The notes beneath the pieces were generated by a model. The model did no database searches. It saw only the letters and a list, made by a program, of their open reading frames with translations, and was not told where the DNA came from. 64,000 bases of DNA, taken from Saprospiraceae bacterium (lineage in GTDB: Bacteria > Bacteroidota > Bacteroidia > Chitinophagales > Saprospiraceae). The position numbers were made by a program, and so were the translations under genes. Positions 1 to 11,100 of the stretch are shown one piece after another. The stretch covers positions 89,934-153,933 of the forward strand of contig JADKGI010000015.1 in assembly GCA_016722285.1 (NCBI GenBank). The letters run 5' to 3'. The number at the start of each line of letters is the position of its first letter. The first letter of the stretch is position 1.

Positions 1-2612
1 TCCGGTAAGGTCTTTATTGCCAGAATTCTGGATAATAAATCTGAACGTAACATCTTTATTTCCAGGTATTTGACTCAACGCATCTGTCACATTTATCAAT
101 GATTTAGCTATATCTATACTTGGTAACTCTAATGGTGTAGGATCATCATGGCTACCTGGAGTATCCCCCGGCGCCCCCGGGTTAGTGCTCTCGATGATAG
201 TACCGCTGTCAGAATCATCTGTCACCTGTCCTATGACATATGGCTGGCCAGTATTCGGATTAATTAGTGGTATCCCAGTCCCATTTGTTGGTATTCCGCT
301 AACAATAGCTTGGTTATCCATTGGATTTGGTGCACCTATGGCATCCGGGTTAACTTCTACTACAAATTCTATCTCTACTGCATCTCCAGGTTTCAGCAAA
401 CCACTGGAACCATTAAATATATTGATGGGAAAAGAACCTGCTATAGGTAAAACAGGTGTACCCGCAAAAGCTACAATACTTGGTCCTGATTTCAATGTGA
501 CGTAAGAACTGCCCAATTGAGAAGCAGAAGAAATATCGTCAATCAGAGTTAGATTTTCTAAGATTGTATTACCTGTATTTCCTACTCTCAATCTGTATCT
601 CACATCGTAATTACTACTTGCCAATTTGGTAGAAGTGACTACAGATTTGACAACCAGGATTGATGGAGCCTGCAATGGTGTAGGATCATTTGGAGTTGTG
701 GTATCTCCCGGCTCACCAGGGTTAGTACCATCTGGTGTCGTACCACTGTCACTCACATCTGTCGCTGTAAGTGGTTGGCCGCTGATCGGGTCCAAAAGCG
801 GTGCGCCATTCACATCTGTCGCTGCTCCTATCACCGTCACTTGATTGTTCATCGGTAGCACTACGCCAACTGCATTCGGATTTACCTGCACTTTCAGGGT
901 TACTGTAATCGTCTGTCCTGGTTTCAGTACGCCACTCGTACCGTTAAACATATTATCCGACCCGCCTGTATAAGCTCCATTTAATGTCGGATTAGTCGTC
1001 GCTGTACTTGCACTTATCGCTGGCTGACCTGAAATACTCACAAAAGCAGATCCAAACTGTGTCTGTAGATTATCTCTCAGTTGAAGGTTTCTTAAGTCTA
1101 CATTTCCTGTATTCTTCAATACCATTGTATAGCTCACATCGTAATTACCCGGTATACCACTCGCCGCTTTGACTAGTGCCGTCACTTGTTTGGCAACATC
1201 AATACTCGGGATGATTACTGGAGTTGGGTCATCAGGGGTCATCATATCGCCTGGTTGTCCCGGATTCGTACTCTCAGTCATCGTGCCACTATCACTCACG
1301 TCTGTCACCTCGCCTGCTACATATGGAACGCCTGTATTCGGATTCTCCAACGGTGTGCCGCTACCATTCGTAGGGATTCCGCCTGTCGTTGCCTGATTGT
1401 TCATCGGACTCGGAGCACCCACCGCATCAGGATTGATCTGGATCACAAATTCTACTGTCACACTATCGCCATGGTTCAACTTACCACTCGTTCCATTGAA
1501 CACGTTTATTGGGAAGGAACCCAAAGTCGGGGTGGTTGCCGCAGAGGTATTGGCTATAATTATCATCGGTGCCTGGCTCACACTCACGTATGCACTTCCT
1601 AATTGGGTTGCTATATCATCTACCAACGTGATACTTTCCAATACCGTATTGCCCGTATTCTTTACTTTTAATCTATATCTTACATTGTAGTTGCTGTTCG
1701 GTAACTTCGTCAAACTCACAACACTCTTTACCACATCAATCGATGGAACCTGCAATGGCGTCGGATCATCAGGGCCTCCTGTATCTCCTGGTTCTCCAGG
1801 GTTAGTACCATCTGGTGTCGTACCACTGTCACTCACATCTGTCGCTGTAAGTGGTTGGCTTGTGGCTGGGTCTAATATTGGTAAGCCATTCACATCTGTC
1901 GCTGCTCCTATCACCGTCACTTGATTGTTCATCGGCAGCACTACGCCAACTGCATTCGGATTTACCTGCACTTTCAGGGTTACTGTAATCGTCTGTCCTG
2001 GTTTCAGTACGCCACTCGAACCGTTAAACATATTATCCGACCCGCCTGTATAAGCTCCATTTAATGTCGGATTAGTCGTCGCTGTACTTGCACTTATCGC
2101 TGGCTGACCGGAAATACTCACAAAAGCAGATCCAAACTGTGTCTGTAGATTATCTCTCAGTTGAAGGTTTCTTAAGTCTACATTTCCTGTATTCTTCAAT
2201 ATCATTGTATAACTCACATCGTAATTACCCGGTATACCACTCACCGCTTTGACTAGTGCCGTCACTTGTTTGGCAACATCAATACTCGGGATGATTACTG
2301 GAGTTGGGTCATCAGGGGTCATCATATCGCCTGGTTGTCCCGGATTCGTACTCTCTGTCATCGTGCCACTATCACTCACGTCTGTCACCTCGCCTGCTAC
2401 ATATGGAACGCCTGTATTCGGATTCTCCAACGGTGTGCCGCTACCATTCGTAGGGATTCCGCCTGTCGTTGCCTGATTGTTCATCGGACTCGGAGCACCC
2501 ACCGCATCAGGATTGATCTGGATCACAAATTCTACTGTCACACTATCGCCATGGTTCAACTTACCACTCGTTCCATTGAACACGTTTATTGGGAAGGAAC
2601 CCAAAGTCGGGG
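1..2612 (-). CDS. Giant DUF11 protein, segment 9, open to the left edge
   Basis: From about 2612 down to base 1 the minus strand stays open in the same frame as the 8143-12018 segment. I checked codon phase at 2583, 1746 and 60. It encodes the remaining A/B repeats (A and B domains beginning near 2285, 1745, 1205, 650 and 120). The last two domains are clearly diverged: the B domain starting near 650 has YVTLKSGPSIVAFAG, and the A domain at the edge has LPSIDIAKSLINVTD. No stop codon is reached, so the C-terminus, probably with a T9SS sorting domain, is outside the window. Confidence 0.7.
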
Positions 2613-2972
2613 GTGGTTGCCGCAGAGTGTATTGGCTATAATTATCATCGGTGCCTGGCTCACACTCACGTATGCACTTCCTAATTGGGTTGCTATATCA
2701 TCTACCAACGTGATACTTTCCAATACCGTATTGCCCGTATTCTTTACTTTTAATCTATATCTTACATTGTAGTTGCTGTTCGGTAACTTCGTCAAACTCA
2801 CAACACTCTTCACCACATCAATCGATGGAACCTGCAATGGCGTCGGATCATCAGGGCCTCCTGTATCTCCTGGTTCTCCAGGGTTAGTACCATCTGGTGT
2901 CGTACCACTGTCACTCACATCTGTCGCTGTAAGTGGTTGGCCGCTGATCGGGTCCAAAAAGCGGTGCGCCAT
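2586..2972 (-). CDS. Giant DUF11 protein, segment 8
   Basis: The end of an A domain and first half of a B domain (PSIDVVKSVVSLTKLPNSNY) lie in a shifted frame between the extra A near 2957 and two extra bases near 2612-2627: a G run of five instead of four, and an inserted base in the following AGAG stretch. After these the frame returns to that of the N-terminus. Confidence 0.5.
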   Translation of the reverse strand: MAHRFLDPISGQPLTATDVSDSGTTPDGTNPGEPGDTGGPDDPTPLQVPSIDVVKSVVSLTKLPNSNYNVRYRLKVKNTGNTVLESITLVDDIATQLGSAYVSVSQAPMIIIANTLCGNHPRLWVPSQ

Positions 2973-3204
2973 TCACATCTGTCGCTGCTCCTATCACCGT
3001 CACTTGATTGTTCATCGGTAGCACTACGCCAACCGCATTCGGATTTACCTGCACTTTCAGGGTTACTGTAATCGTCTGTCCTGGTTTCAGTACGCCACTC
3101 GTACCGTTAAACATATTATCCGACCCGCCTGTATAAGCTCCATTTAATGTCGGATTAGTCGTCGCTGTACTTGCACTTATCGCTGGCTGACCGGAAATAC
3201 TCAC
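2911..3204 (-). CDS. Giant DUF11 protein, segment 7
   Basis: The middle of an A domain (FVSISGQPAISAST through NNQVTVIGAATDVNG) is read here in the original frame of the N-terminal segment. It is closed by an A run at about 2956-2960 that has five As where sister copies have four. Not an independent gene. Confidence 0.5.
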   Translation of the reverse strand: MSISGQPAISASTATTNPTLNGAYTGGSDNMFNGTSGVLKPGQTITVTLKVQVNPNAVGVVLPMNNQVTVIGAATDVNGAPLFGPDQRPTTYSDRCE

Positions 3205-4424
3205 AAAGCAGATCCAAACTGCGTCTGTAGATTATCTCTCAGTTGAAGGTTTCTTAAGTTCACATTTCCTGTATTCTTCAATACCATTGTATAGCTCACA
3301 TCGTAATTACCCGGTATACCACTCACCGCTTTGACTAGTGCCGTCACTTGTTTGGCAACATCAATACTCGGGATGATTACTGGAGTTGGGTCATCAGGGG
3401 TCATATCGCCTGGTTGTCCCGGATTCGTACTCTCAGTCATCGTGCCACTATCACTCACGTCTGTCACCCCGCCTGCTACATATGGAACGCCTGTATTCGA
3501 TTCTCCAACGGGTGCCGCGCTACCATTCGTAGGGATTCCGCCTGTCGTTGCCTGATTGTTCATCGGACTCGGAGCACCCACCGCATCAGGATTGATCTGG
3601 ATCACAAATTCTACTGTCACACTATCGCCATGGTTCAACTTACCACTCGTTCCATTGAACACGTTTATTGGGAAGGAACCCAAAGTCGGGGTGGTTGCCG
3701 CAGAAGTATTGGCTATAATTATCATCGGTGCCTGACTCACACTCACGTATGCACTTCCTAATTGGGTTGCTATATCATCTACCAACGTGATACTTTCCAA
3801 TACCGTATTGCCCGTATTCTTTACTTTTAATCTATATCTTACATTGTAGTTGCTGTTCGGTAACTTCGTCAAACTCACAACACTCTTTACCACATCAATC
3901 GATGGAACCTGCAATGGAGTCGGATCATCAGGGCCTCCTGTATCTCCTGGTTCTCCAGGATTGGTGCCATCTGGTGTCGTACCACTGTCACTCACATCTG
4001 TCGCTGTAAGTGGTTGGCTTGTGGCTGGGTCTAATATTGGTAAGCCATTCACATCTGTCGCTGCTCCTATCACCGTCACTTGATTGTTCATCGGTAGCAC
4101 TACACCAACTGCATTCGGATTTACCTGCACTTTCAGGGTTACTGTAATCGTTTGTCCTGGTTTCAGTACGCCACTCGTACCGTTAAACATATTATCCGAC
4201 CCGCCTGTATAAGCTCCATTTAATGTCGGATTAGTCGTCGCTGTACTTGCGCTTATCGCTGGCTGACCGGAAATACTCACAAAAGCAGATCCAAACTGCG
4301 TCTGTAGATTATCTCTCAGTTGAAGGTTTCTTAAGTCTACATTTCCTGTATTCTTCAATACCATTGTATAACTCACATCGTAATTACCCAGTGTACCACT
4401 CACCGCTTTGACTAGTGCCGTCAC
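3201..4424 (-). CDS. Giant DUF11 protein, segment 6 (A/B repeats)
   Basis: This 407-residue segment reads in the same frame as segment 5 and contains a complete A domain, a complete B domain and the start of the next A domain. In the B domain, residues GSAAPVGESNTG replace the usual GSGTPLENPNTG. At DNA level this is a pair of compensating single-base changes near 3499 and 3510, not true substitutions. It ends where an A run near 3207 has three As instead of four. Confidence 0.6.
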   Translation of the reverse strand: MTALVKAVSGTLGNYDVSYTMVLKNTGNVDLRNLQLRDNLQTQFGSAFVSISGQPAISASTATTNPTLNGAYTGGSDNMFNGTSGVLKPGQTITVTLKVQVNPNAVGVVLPMNNQVTVIGAATDVNGLPILDPATSQPLTATDVSDSGTTPDGTNPGEPGDTGGPDDPTPLQVPSIDVVKSVVSLTKLPNSNYNVRYRLKVKNTGNTVLESITLVDDIATQLGSAYVSVSQAPMIIIANTSAATTPTLGSFPINVFNGTSGKLNHGDSVTVEFVIQINPDAVGAPSPMNNQATTGGIPTNGSAAPVGESNTGVPYVAGGVTDVSDSGTMTESTNPGQPGDMTPDDPTPVIIPSIDVAKQVTALVKAVSGIPGNYDVSYTMVLKNTGNVNLRNLQLRDNLQTQFGSAL

Positions 4425-4469
4425 TTGTTTGGCAACATCAATACCGGGATGATTACTGGAGTTGGGTCA

Positions 4470-6251
4470 TCAGGGGTCATCATATCGCCTGGTTGTCCCG
4501 GATTCGTACTCTGTCATCGTGCCACTATCACTCACGTCTGTCACCTCGCCTGCTACATATGGAACGCCTGTATTCGGATTCTCCAACGGCGTGCCGCTAC
4601 CATTCGTAGGGATTCCGCCTGTCGTTGCCTGATTGTTCATCGGACTCGGAGCACCCACCGCATCAGGATTGATCTGGATCACAAATTCTACTGTCACACT
4701 ATCGCCATGGTTCAACTTACCACTCGTTCCATTGAACACGTTTATTGGGAAGGAACCCAAAGTCGGGGTGGTTGCCGCAGTGGTATTGGCTATAATTATC
4801 ATCGGTGCCTGACTCACACTCACGTATGCACTTCCTAATTGGGTTGCTATATCATCTACCAACGTGATACTTTCCAATACCGTATTGCCCGTATTCTTTA
4901 CTTTTAATCTATATCTTACATTGTAGTTGCTGTTCGGTAACTTCGTCAAACTCACAACACTCTTCACCACATCAATCGATGGAACCTGCAATGGAGTCGG
5001 ATCATCAGGGCCTCCTGTATCTCCTGGTTCTCCAGGGTTAGTACCATCTGGTGTCGTACCACTGTCACTCACATCTGTCGCTGTAAGTGGTTGGCTTGTG
5101 GCTGGGTCTAATATTGGTAAGCCATTCACATCTGTCGCTGCTCCTATCACCGTCACTTGATTGTTCATCGGTAGCACTACACCAACTGCATTCGGATTTA
5201 CCTGCACTTTCAGGGTTACTGTAATCGTTTGTCCTGGTTTCAGTACGCCACTCGTACCGTTAAACATATTATCCGACCCGCCTGTATAAGCTCCATTTAA
5301 TGTCGGATTAGTCGTCGCTGTACTTGCACTTATCGCTGGCTGACCGGAAATACTCACAAAGGCCGTTCCAAATTGTAACTGTAAATTATCAGTTAAGACT
5401 AGGTTTGCCAAATCTACATTTCCTGTATTTTTTATTACCATTATATAACTCACATCATAGTTACCAATTATATTACTTGAAGCTTTAACTAAGCTAGAAA
5501 TCTGTTTAGAAATTGATATTGAAGGTATAGAAACCGGAAAAGTAGGTTCATCATCATTATTATTATTTGGTATAGGGTCATTTTCATTTCCAGATACCAT
5601 TGATTTATTTAAGTAATAATCTACTTGAGAACTTGGTTGATTGACTAATGCTGTTATTTCAAGTGAAATGGTTCCCATATTAGCTAAATTTCCTATGGTC
5701 CAAACACCAGATAAAAAATTATAGCTACCTAGACCATTATCAGAGATATATGAATAACCTAATGGGAGTAAATCATTGACTGCAACACCTGTAGCATCAC
5801 TTGGGCCATTGTTAGTTACTACCAACGTAAATTTGACATTACTACCCACATTTGGGGTACTATTGTCAACAGTTTTAAGGATACTTAAGTCTGCGACCGG
5901 AGCGGGGGTGTCTATATCGGTAGCTGTATTGTTACCAAGAGTAGGATCGGTCGTTCCTACTGGCACTGCTATCGATGCTGTATTCGAAAGGTTGCCTGTC
6001 ACTCCTGATGGTATATTTAACGTAATCGTATAGGTGGCTACTCCACCAACCGGTATATTGATCGTTTGACTTATATTGCCGGAACCACTACCCGTTCCAC
6101 TCGCACCTCCAGTAAATATAGCACTCCATCCTGTGATACTTGTTCCCAAAGGTGCATTGTCGGTCAATGTAGCTCCTACAACATCACTCGGACCTGCATT
6201 GCTCGCTACTACTGTATATACTGTCGTCGTTCCTGCGGTATACGTTGCCAC
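4470..6251 (-). CDS. Giant DUF11 protein, segment 5 (transition from DUF11 to A/B repeats)
   Basis: This 593-residue segment holds the change of repeat type. It starts with the last typical DUF11 repeat (GTTTVYTVVASNAGPSDVVG), then a more divergent DUF11 domain (DLSILKTVDNSTPNVGSNV), then the first A domain (SISISKQISSLVKASSN) and the first B domain (SIDVVKSVVSLTKLPNSNYN). The A domain is divergent for its first 55 or so residues and then becomes almost identical to the other A domains from SGQPAISAST onward. It terminates at a compensated pair: two bases missing near 4509 and one missing near 4443. Confidence 0.65.
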   Translation of the reverse strand: MATYTAGTTTVYTVVASNAGPSDVVGATLTDNAPLGTSITGWSAIFTGGASGTGSGSGNISQTINIPVGGVATYTITLNIPSGVTGNLSNTASIAVPVGTTDPTLGNNTATDIDTPAPVADLSILKTVDNSTPNVGSNVKFTLVVTNNGPSDATGVAVNDLLPLGYSYISDNGLGSYNFLSGVWTIGNLANMGTISLEITALVNQPSSQVDYYLNKSMVSGNENDPIPNNNNDDEPTFPVSIPSISISKQISSLVKASSNIIGNYDVSYIMVIKNTGNVDLANLVLTDNLQLQFGTAFVSISGQPAISASTATTNPTLNGAYTGGSDNMFNGTSGVLKPGQTITVTLKVQVNPNAVGVVLPMNNQVTVIGAATDVNGLPILDPATSQPLTATDVSDSGTTPDGTNPGEPGDTGGPDDPTPLQVPSIDVVKSVVSLTKLPNSNYNVRYRLKVKNTGNTVLESITLVDDIATQLGSAYVSVSQAPMIIIANTTAATTPTLGSFPINVFNGTSGKLNHGDSVTVEFVIQINPDAVGAPSPMNNQATTGGIPTNGSGTPLENPNTGVPYVAGEVTDVSDSGTMTEYESGTTRRYDDP

Positions 6252-6271
6252 TCCATCGGTCTTCGTAATAC

Positions 6272-6586
6272 TTAAGTCTGCGACCGGAGCGGGGTGTCTA
6301 TATCGGTAGCTGTATTGTTACCTGGAGTAGGATCGGTCGTGCCCAATGGCACTGCAATTACTGCAGTATTCGAAAGGTTGCCTGTCACTCCTGATGGTAT
6401 ATTTAACGTAATCGTATAGGTGGCCACTCCACCAACCGGTATATTGATCGTTTGACTTATATTGCCGGAACCACTACCTGTTCCACTCGCACCTCCACTA
6501 AATATAGCATTCCATCCTGTGATACTGGTGCCCGCTGGTGCATTGTCTGTAACTGTTGCGCCAACAACATCACTTGGGACCGGCAT
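6272..6586 (-). CDS. Giant DUF11 protein, segment 4
   Basis: A single DUF11 repeat continues in the frame of segment 3. It ends at 6272 because the G run near 6291-6294 again has four Gs instead of the five found at the equivalent position of other repeats. The same run is short in three-base-phase terms at 7837, so two independent repeats show the same kind of change. Confidence 0.55.
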   Translation of the reverse strand: MPVPSDVVGATVTDNAPAGTSITGWNAIFSGGASGTGSGSGNISQTINIPVGGVATYTITLNIPSGVTGNLSNTAVIAVPLGTTDPTPGNNTATDIDTPLRSQT

Positions 6587-6595
6587 TGGTCGCTA

Positions 6596-7822
6596 CTACC
6601 AGTACGTTGTCGTTGTTCCTGCGGTATAGGTAGGTACTCCATCGGTCTTCGTAATACTCAAGTCTGATACCGGAGCGGGGGTGTCTGTATCGGTAGCTGT
6701 ATTGTTACCTGGAGTAGGATCGGTCGTGCCCAATGGCACTGCAATTACTGCAGTATTCGAAAGGTTGCCTGTCACTCCTGATGGTATATTTAACGTAATC
6801 GTATAGGTGGCCACTCCACCAACCGGTATATTGATCGTTTGACTTATATTGCCGGAACCACTACCTGTTCCACTCGCACCTCCACTAAATATAGCATTCC
6901 ATCCTGTGATACTGGTGCCCGCTGGTGCATTGTCTGTAACTGTTGCGCCAACAACATCACTTGGACCGGCATTGGTCGCTGCTACTGTATACGTTGTCGT
7001 TGTTCCTGCGGTATAGGTAGGTACTCCATCGGTCTTCGTAATACTCAAGTCTGATACCGGAGCTGGGGTGTCTGTATCGGTAGCTGTATTGTTACCTGGA
7101 GTAGGATCGGTCGTGCCCAATGGCACTGCAATTACTGCAGTATTCGAAAGGTTGCCTGTCACTCCTGATGGTATATTTAACGTAATCGTATAGGTGGCTA
7201 CTCCGCCAACCGGTATATTGATCGTTTGACTTATATTGCCGGAACCACTACCTGTTCCACTCGCACCTCCACTAAATATAGCATTCCATCCTGTGATACT
7301 TGTTCCCAAAGGTGCATTGTCTGTAACTGTTGCGCCAACAACATCACTTGGACCGGCATTGGTCGCTACTACTGTATACGTTGTCGTTGTTCCTGCGGTA
7401 TAGGTAGGTACTCCATCGGTCTTCGTAATACTCAAGTCTGATACCGGAGCGGGGGTGTCCGTATCGGTAGCTGTATTGTTACCTGGAGTAGGATCGGTCG
7501 TGCCCAATGGCACTGCAATTACTGCAGTATTCGAAAGGTTGCCTGTCACTCCTGATGGTATATTTAACGTAATCGTATAGGTGGCCAATCCACCAACCGG
7601 TATATTGATCGTTTGACTTATATTGCCGGAACCACTACCTGTTCCACTCGCACCTCCACTAAATATAGCATTCCATCCTGTGATACTTGTTCCCAAAGGT
7701 GCATTGTCTGTAACTGTTGCGCCAACAACATCACTTGGACCGGCATTGGTCGCTACTACTGTACTCGTTGTCGTTGTTCCTGCGGTATAGGTAGGTACTC
7801 CATCGGTCTTCGTAATACTCAA
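6596..7822 (-). CDS. Giant DUF11 protein, segment 3 (three tandem DUF11 repeats)
   Basis: The segment encodes a little over three near-identical 129-residue DUF11 repeats, with units starting DLSITKTDGVPTYTAGTTTT. Repeats differ from each other by only a few residues, for example NAPLGTSI against NAPAGTSI and VVATN against VAATN. It is shifted relative to the previous segment by a missing G at the start and ends at another scramble near 6580-6600. There the sequence has an extra G and, about 25 bases on, lacks one base, leaving the net frame unchanged. Reads as part of the same polypeptide. Confidence 0.6.
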   Translation of the reverse strand: MSITKTDGVPTYTAGTTTTSTVVATNAGPSDVVGATVTDNAPLGTSITGWNAIFSGGASGTGSGSGNISQTINIPVGGLATYTITLNIPSGVTGNLSNTAVIAVPLGTTDPTPGNNTATDTDTPAPVSDLSITKTDGVPTYTAGTTTTYTVVATNAGPSDVVGATVTDNAPLGTSITGWNAIFSGGASGTGSGSGNISQTINIPVGGVATYTITLNIPSGVTGNLSNTAVIAVPLGTTDPTPGNNTATDTDTPAPVSDLSITKTDGVPTYTAGTTTTYTVAATNAGPSDVVGATVTDNAPAGTSITGWNAIFSGGASGTGSGSGNISQTINIPVGGVATYTITLNIPSGVTGNLSNTAVIAVPLGTTDPTPGNNTATDTDTPAPVSDLSITKTDGVPTYTAGTTTTYW

Positions 7823-8133
7823 GTCTGATACCGGAGCGGGGTGTCCGTATCGGTAGCTGTATTGTTACCTGGAGTAGGATCGGTCGTGCCCAATGGCACT
7901 GCAATTACTGCAGTATTCGAAAGGTTGCCTGTCACTCCTGATGGTATATTTAACGTAATCGTATAGGTGGCCAATCCACCAACCGGTATATTGATCGTTT
8001 GACTTATATTGCCGGAACCACTACCTGTTCCACTCGCACCTCCACTAAATATAGCATTCCATCCTGTGATACTTGTTCCCAAAGGTGCATTGTCTGTAAC
8101 TGTTGCGCCAACAACATCACTTGGGACCGGCAT
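7819..8133 (-). CDS. Giant DUF11 protein, segment 2 (same gene)
   Basis: One DUF11 repeat lies here in the same frame as the N-terminal segment, because the two indels just upstream (an extra G near 8124 and two extra bases near 8150) sum to three. It has no start codon context of its own and is not an independent gene. The segment ends where a G run at about 7837-7840 has four Gs, while sister repeats have five, which shifts the frame by one. Confidence 0.6.
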   Translation of the reverse strand: MPVPSDVVGATVTDNAPLGTSITGWNAIFSGGASGTGSGSGNISQTINIPVGGLATYTITLNIPSGVTGNLSNTAVIAVPLGTTDPTPGNNTATDTDTPLRYQT

Positions 8134-8142
8134 TGGTCGCTA

Positions 8143-11100
8143 CTACTGGGAGTACGTTGTCGTTGTTCCTGCGGTATAGGTAGGTACTCCATCGGTCTTC
8201 GTAATACTCAAGTCTGATACCGGAGCGGGGGTGTCCGTATCGGTAGCTGTATTGTTACCTGGAGTAGGATCGGTCGTGCCCAATGGCACTGCAATTACTG
8301 CAGTATTTGAAAGGTTGCCTGTCACTCCTGATGGTATATTTAACGTAATCGTATAGGTGGCCACTCCGCCAACTGGTATATTGATTGTTTGACTTATATT
8401 GCCAGAACCAATACCCGTTCCACTCGCACCTCCACTAAATATGGCATTCCATCCTGTGATACTGGTGCCCAAAGGTGCATTGTCTGTAACAGTTGCGCCT
8501 ACAACATCACTTGGACCTGCATTAGTCGCTACTACTGTATACGTTGTCGTTGTTCCTGCAGTATACGTTGCTACTCCATCGGTCTTCGTAATACTCAAGT
8601 CTGATACCGGTGCAGGGGTGTCTGTATCGGTAGCTGTATTGTTACTCAAATTCAAATCCGGTGCATTTGATGGTGATGTTACTGTAGCAGTGTTAACTAC
8701 ATTTCCCATATGATTTGGTGGAATGGTTACAGTAACCGTGTAAGTCACGGTACCATTTACGGGTAAATTGACAAGAGTATTAATATTTCCTGACCCACTA
8801 AATGAACCTGTTGCCCCGCCACTAAAAACTGCAGTCCATGTGCTTATCATAGTTCCAGCAGGTGCATTATCAGTAACTGTAGTACCAAATGCATCAATGG
8901 GGCCAGCATTACTTACTACTACCGTATATATATTAGGTACACCTGGAGCATATGTTAATTTGCCATCAGTTTTCGTGATACTGAGATCAGCATTGCAATT
9001 AGCAGATTCTACTACTGTAAAATTGAGCTCGAACTCTAGACAATTTGAATCATGCGCTTTCACAACATAAATGCCAGGATTGGATGCATCAAAAGTTGAT
9101 GAAGCATTCATTGTTGATATGATGTGCGACTCTTGGGTGGTTTTATTCAATACTAATATAGTGTATGGCGCCAAACCATTTAAAGCGACAATAGCTATGG
9201 TTTCTGTGGTATTATCAGGACATACATTGGTAGGGTATGTCACATTCATATCCAATGGCAATGGTGTCTTCGGTAATGTATATCCTGCATCTATATTGGG
9301 TGATCCAGCCGGACCGCCATTTTGTCCCCAAACTACCGCCAATTCACATCCAAAAGGGCCTGTATTATTAGGTCCAGTACGCGTCCAAATCTTAGCTCCA
9401 TTTAGAGATCCATTGGTACCGCCTATGGTAATAGTTTGGTATTTATTGACCAAAATACCTTGGTTACTTGTAGTCTCATCATATGTCACACCTCCTATGG
9501 TTATCGCAGCATCCAGAGCGTCGACATCATCATTGAAAGATACTTTATCGGGTGTACTATCTCCATTTAAATCCACATAGATATATGTATTGCATTTTGG
9601 TGTAATAAGAGCTTGGGAATAATTCATGGATCCGTATAGACCATTTGTAGGATCTGAACCTTCCGCAAAACTCAATAATGCTACTGGCGACATGTTATCT
9701 TCAGGTACGAGTCGGAAGCCCCAATCAGAAGTTACAGCATTGTAATCAACTGCAGCTAGTGCCGAAAATGGTACGGTGGAAGAGTATTCATATGCCACTC
9801 CAATGTTGTTGGCATCGTCAAATACAGTACTCTTTGCTGGTACGTTTATATTTGTAGATGTTGGTCCAGGATTTGTGGTCCTTGTAACAGTGATAGCAGA
9901 GTTGGTAGGATTGTACAAATATACTCTCACAGTTTCATTGGGAACACCAGGCATAAAGTATCTGGCAGAAAACATATCATCTGGCACCAAAGCATACGTT
10001 CTACCTGCATAACTTGAGTTATGATCTCTAGACATCAACATGACTTGGACTGGGTTTGATGCCATAATAGTAGCTCCTTGTAGAATTGGTTGTTGGGATG
10101 ATGTCCATGAGTCCACATAATATGTCTCACCTTCATTCAGTGTCATACTAATGTCGTTTACCCCATCAGCATCCCTATCAATATTTACAACAGTGTTATT
10201 ATCTTTGGCAATAATCGAAAGACTGGACAACTGAAACATTTCTCCAGCATTGGTAGTATTTGTACCAACTGGCAGTACGTAACTTGTACCCCAATCTCTG
10301 GTAGGCGGTACGGCTGATGACGATGTACTCACAGTACTGACAGTCCCCCAGGCAAATTTAGCCATGGATGCTTCACCTGCTACGTGGACTTTATCTCGTC
10401 CATCATAGTCAATAACTGATTGCAAAGTATTGTCAGCACCTGCACCATTAGGGTCATATGTAGTGGTATTATCATGCCCTGATATAAGATTATTAGTGAG
10501 TATCACAGTTTTACCCGCAGGGATCATATCATTGGGAAAACCAGGAGCAACACCATTGGTCAGGTCTCCGTCTCCCCATATCTGTGTAGTGGATTGCATT
10601 GGAAAAGTAATATCTGCTTCATACCCATCTTCCCAATGATCATAAGTGATAAATCCCTCACCTGATAAGGCAATACCAATATATACTGTCGTTGGGTCAT
10701 CGTTTCCTGTATTAATATCTTCCAGAAAATCCCTCGCTTCATTTTCTGGCATAGGAACATAAAATGTAGTTGTCTTACAATTAAAAATCGTCCTGAATGT
10801 AACACTAGTGGTCGTGCAGTTATTATCACCTTGCGTATTTATGTTTCCATCCGGTCCCGGATCACAAAGTTGATAAGTCCAAAAATCTAATCCTTCATAC
10901 CCAAAATTAGGTGAATAAGTATACATTCCAGTTGCAGGATTAAAATTTAAAGTACCGTTTGGTGTATTGGACAATTGTGTAAGAGAAAATACACTTCCGT
11001 TTATCCTGTCGTTTCCTGTTATATTTCCTGTAGCTGTTCCTGGTGATAATACGACGATTTCATCTTTAACAGCTACGCTCGAAGAACAGTAATGTGTATA

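Larger units (their letters stand above)
120..4980 (-). repeat. Tandem 1,080-bp higher-order repeats (A+B domains)
   Basis: Each unit encodes an A domain (about 180 residues, IPSIDVAKQVTALVKAVSG) and a B domain (about 180 residues, VPSIDVVKSVVSLTKLPNS). A-domain starts fall near 4440, 3365, 2285 and 1205; B-domain starts near 4980, 3900, 2825, 1745 and 650. The interior copies are nearly identical in DNA. A and B share the plan SIDV-K, a DxxY/NxxY core, NTGN, and a spacer DVSDSGT plus a Gly/Pro/Asp-rich linker, so they are diverged duplicates of one ancestral domain. Confidence 0.85.
5890..8610 (-). repeat. Tandem 387-bp DUF11 coding repeats
   Basis: Seven consecutive 129-codon units are spaced 386-390 bp apart (corresponding points at 6452, 6839, 7226, 7613, 7999, 8389). 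Units between about 6280 and 8213 are almost identical at DNA level, including synonymous sites. The outer units (5890-6280 and 8213-8610) carry more changes. This pattern fits recent internal duplication or gene conversion of the central copies. Confidence 0.85.

Noticed and set aside
1169..5160. Plus-strand ORFs of 64-168 residues recurring about every 1,080 bp, opposite the surface protein
   Set aside because: They repeat with the same period as the A/B coding repeats, carry no known domain, and are explained as the antisense frame of the minus-strand gene.
6452..8217. Plus-strand ORFs with the shared opening MTYIAGTTTCSTRTSTK
   Set aside because: They are the antisense of DUF11 repeats with period 387 bp, with no signs of coding selection.
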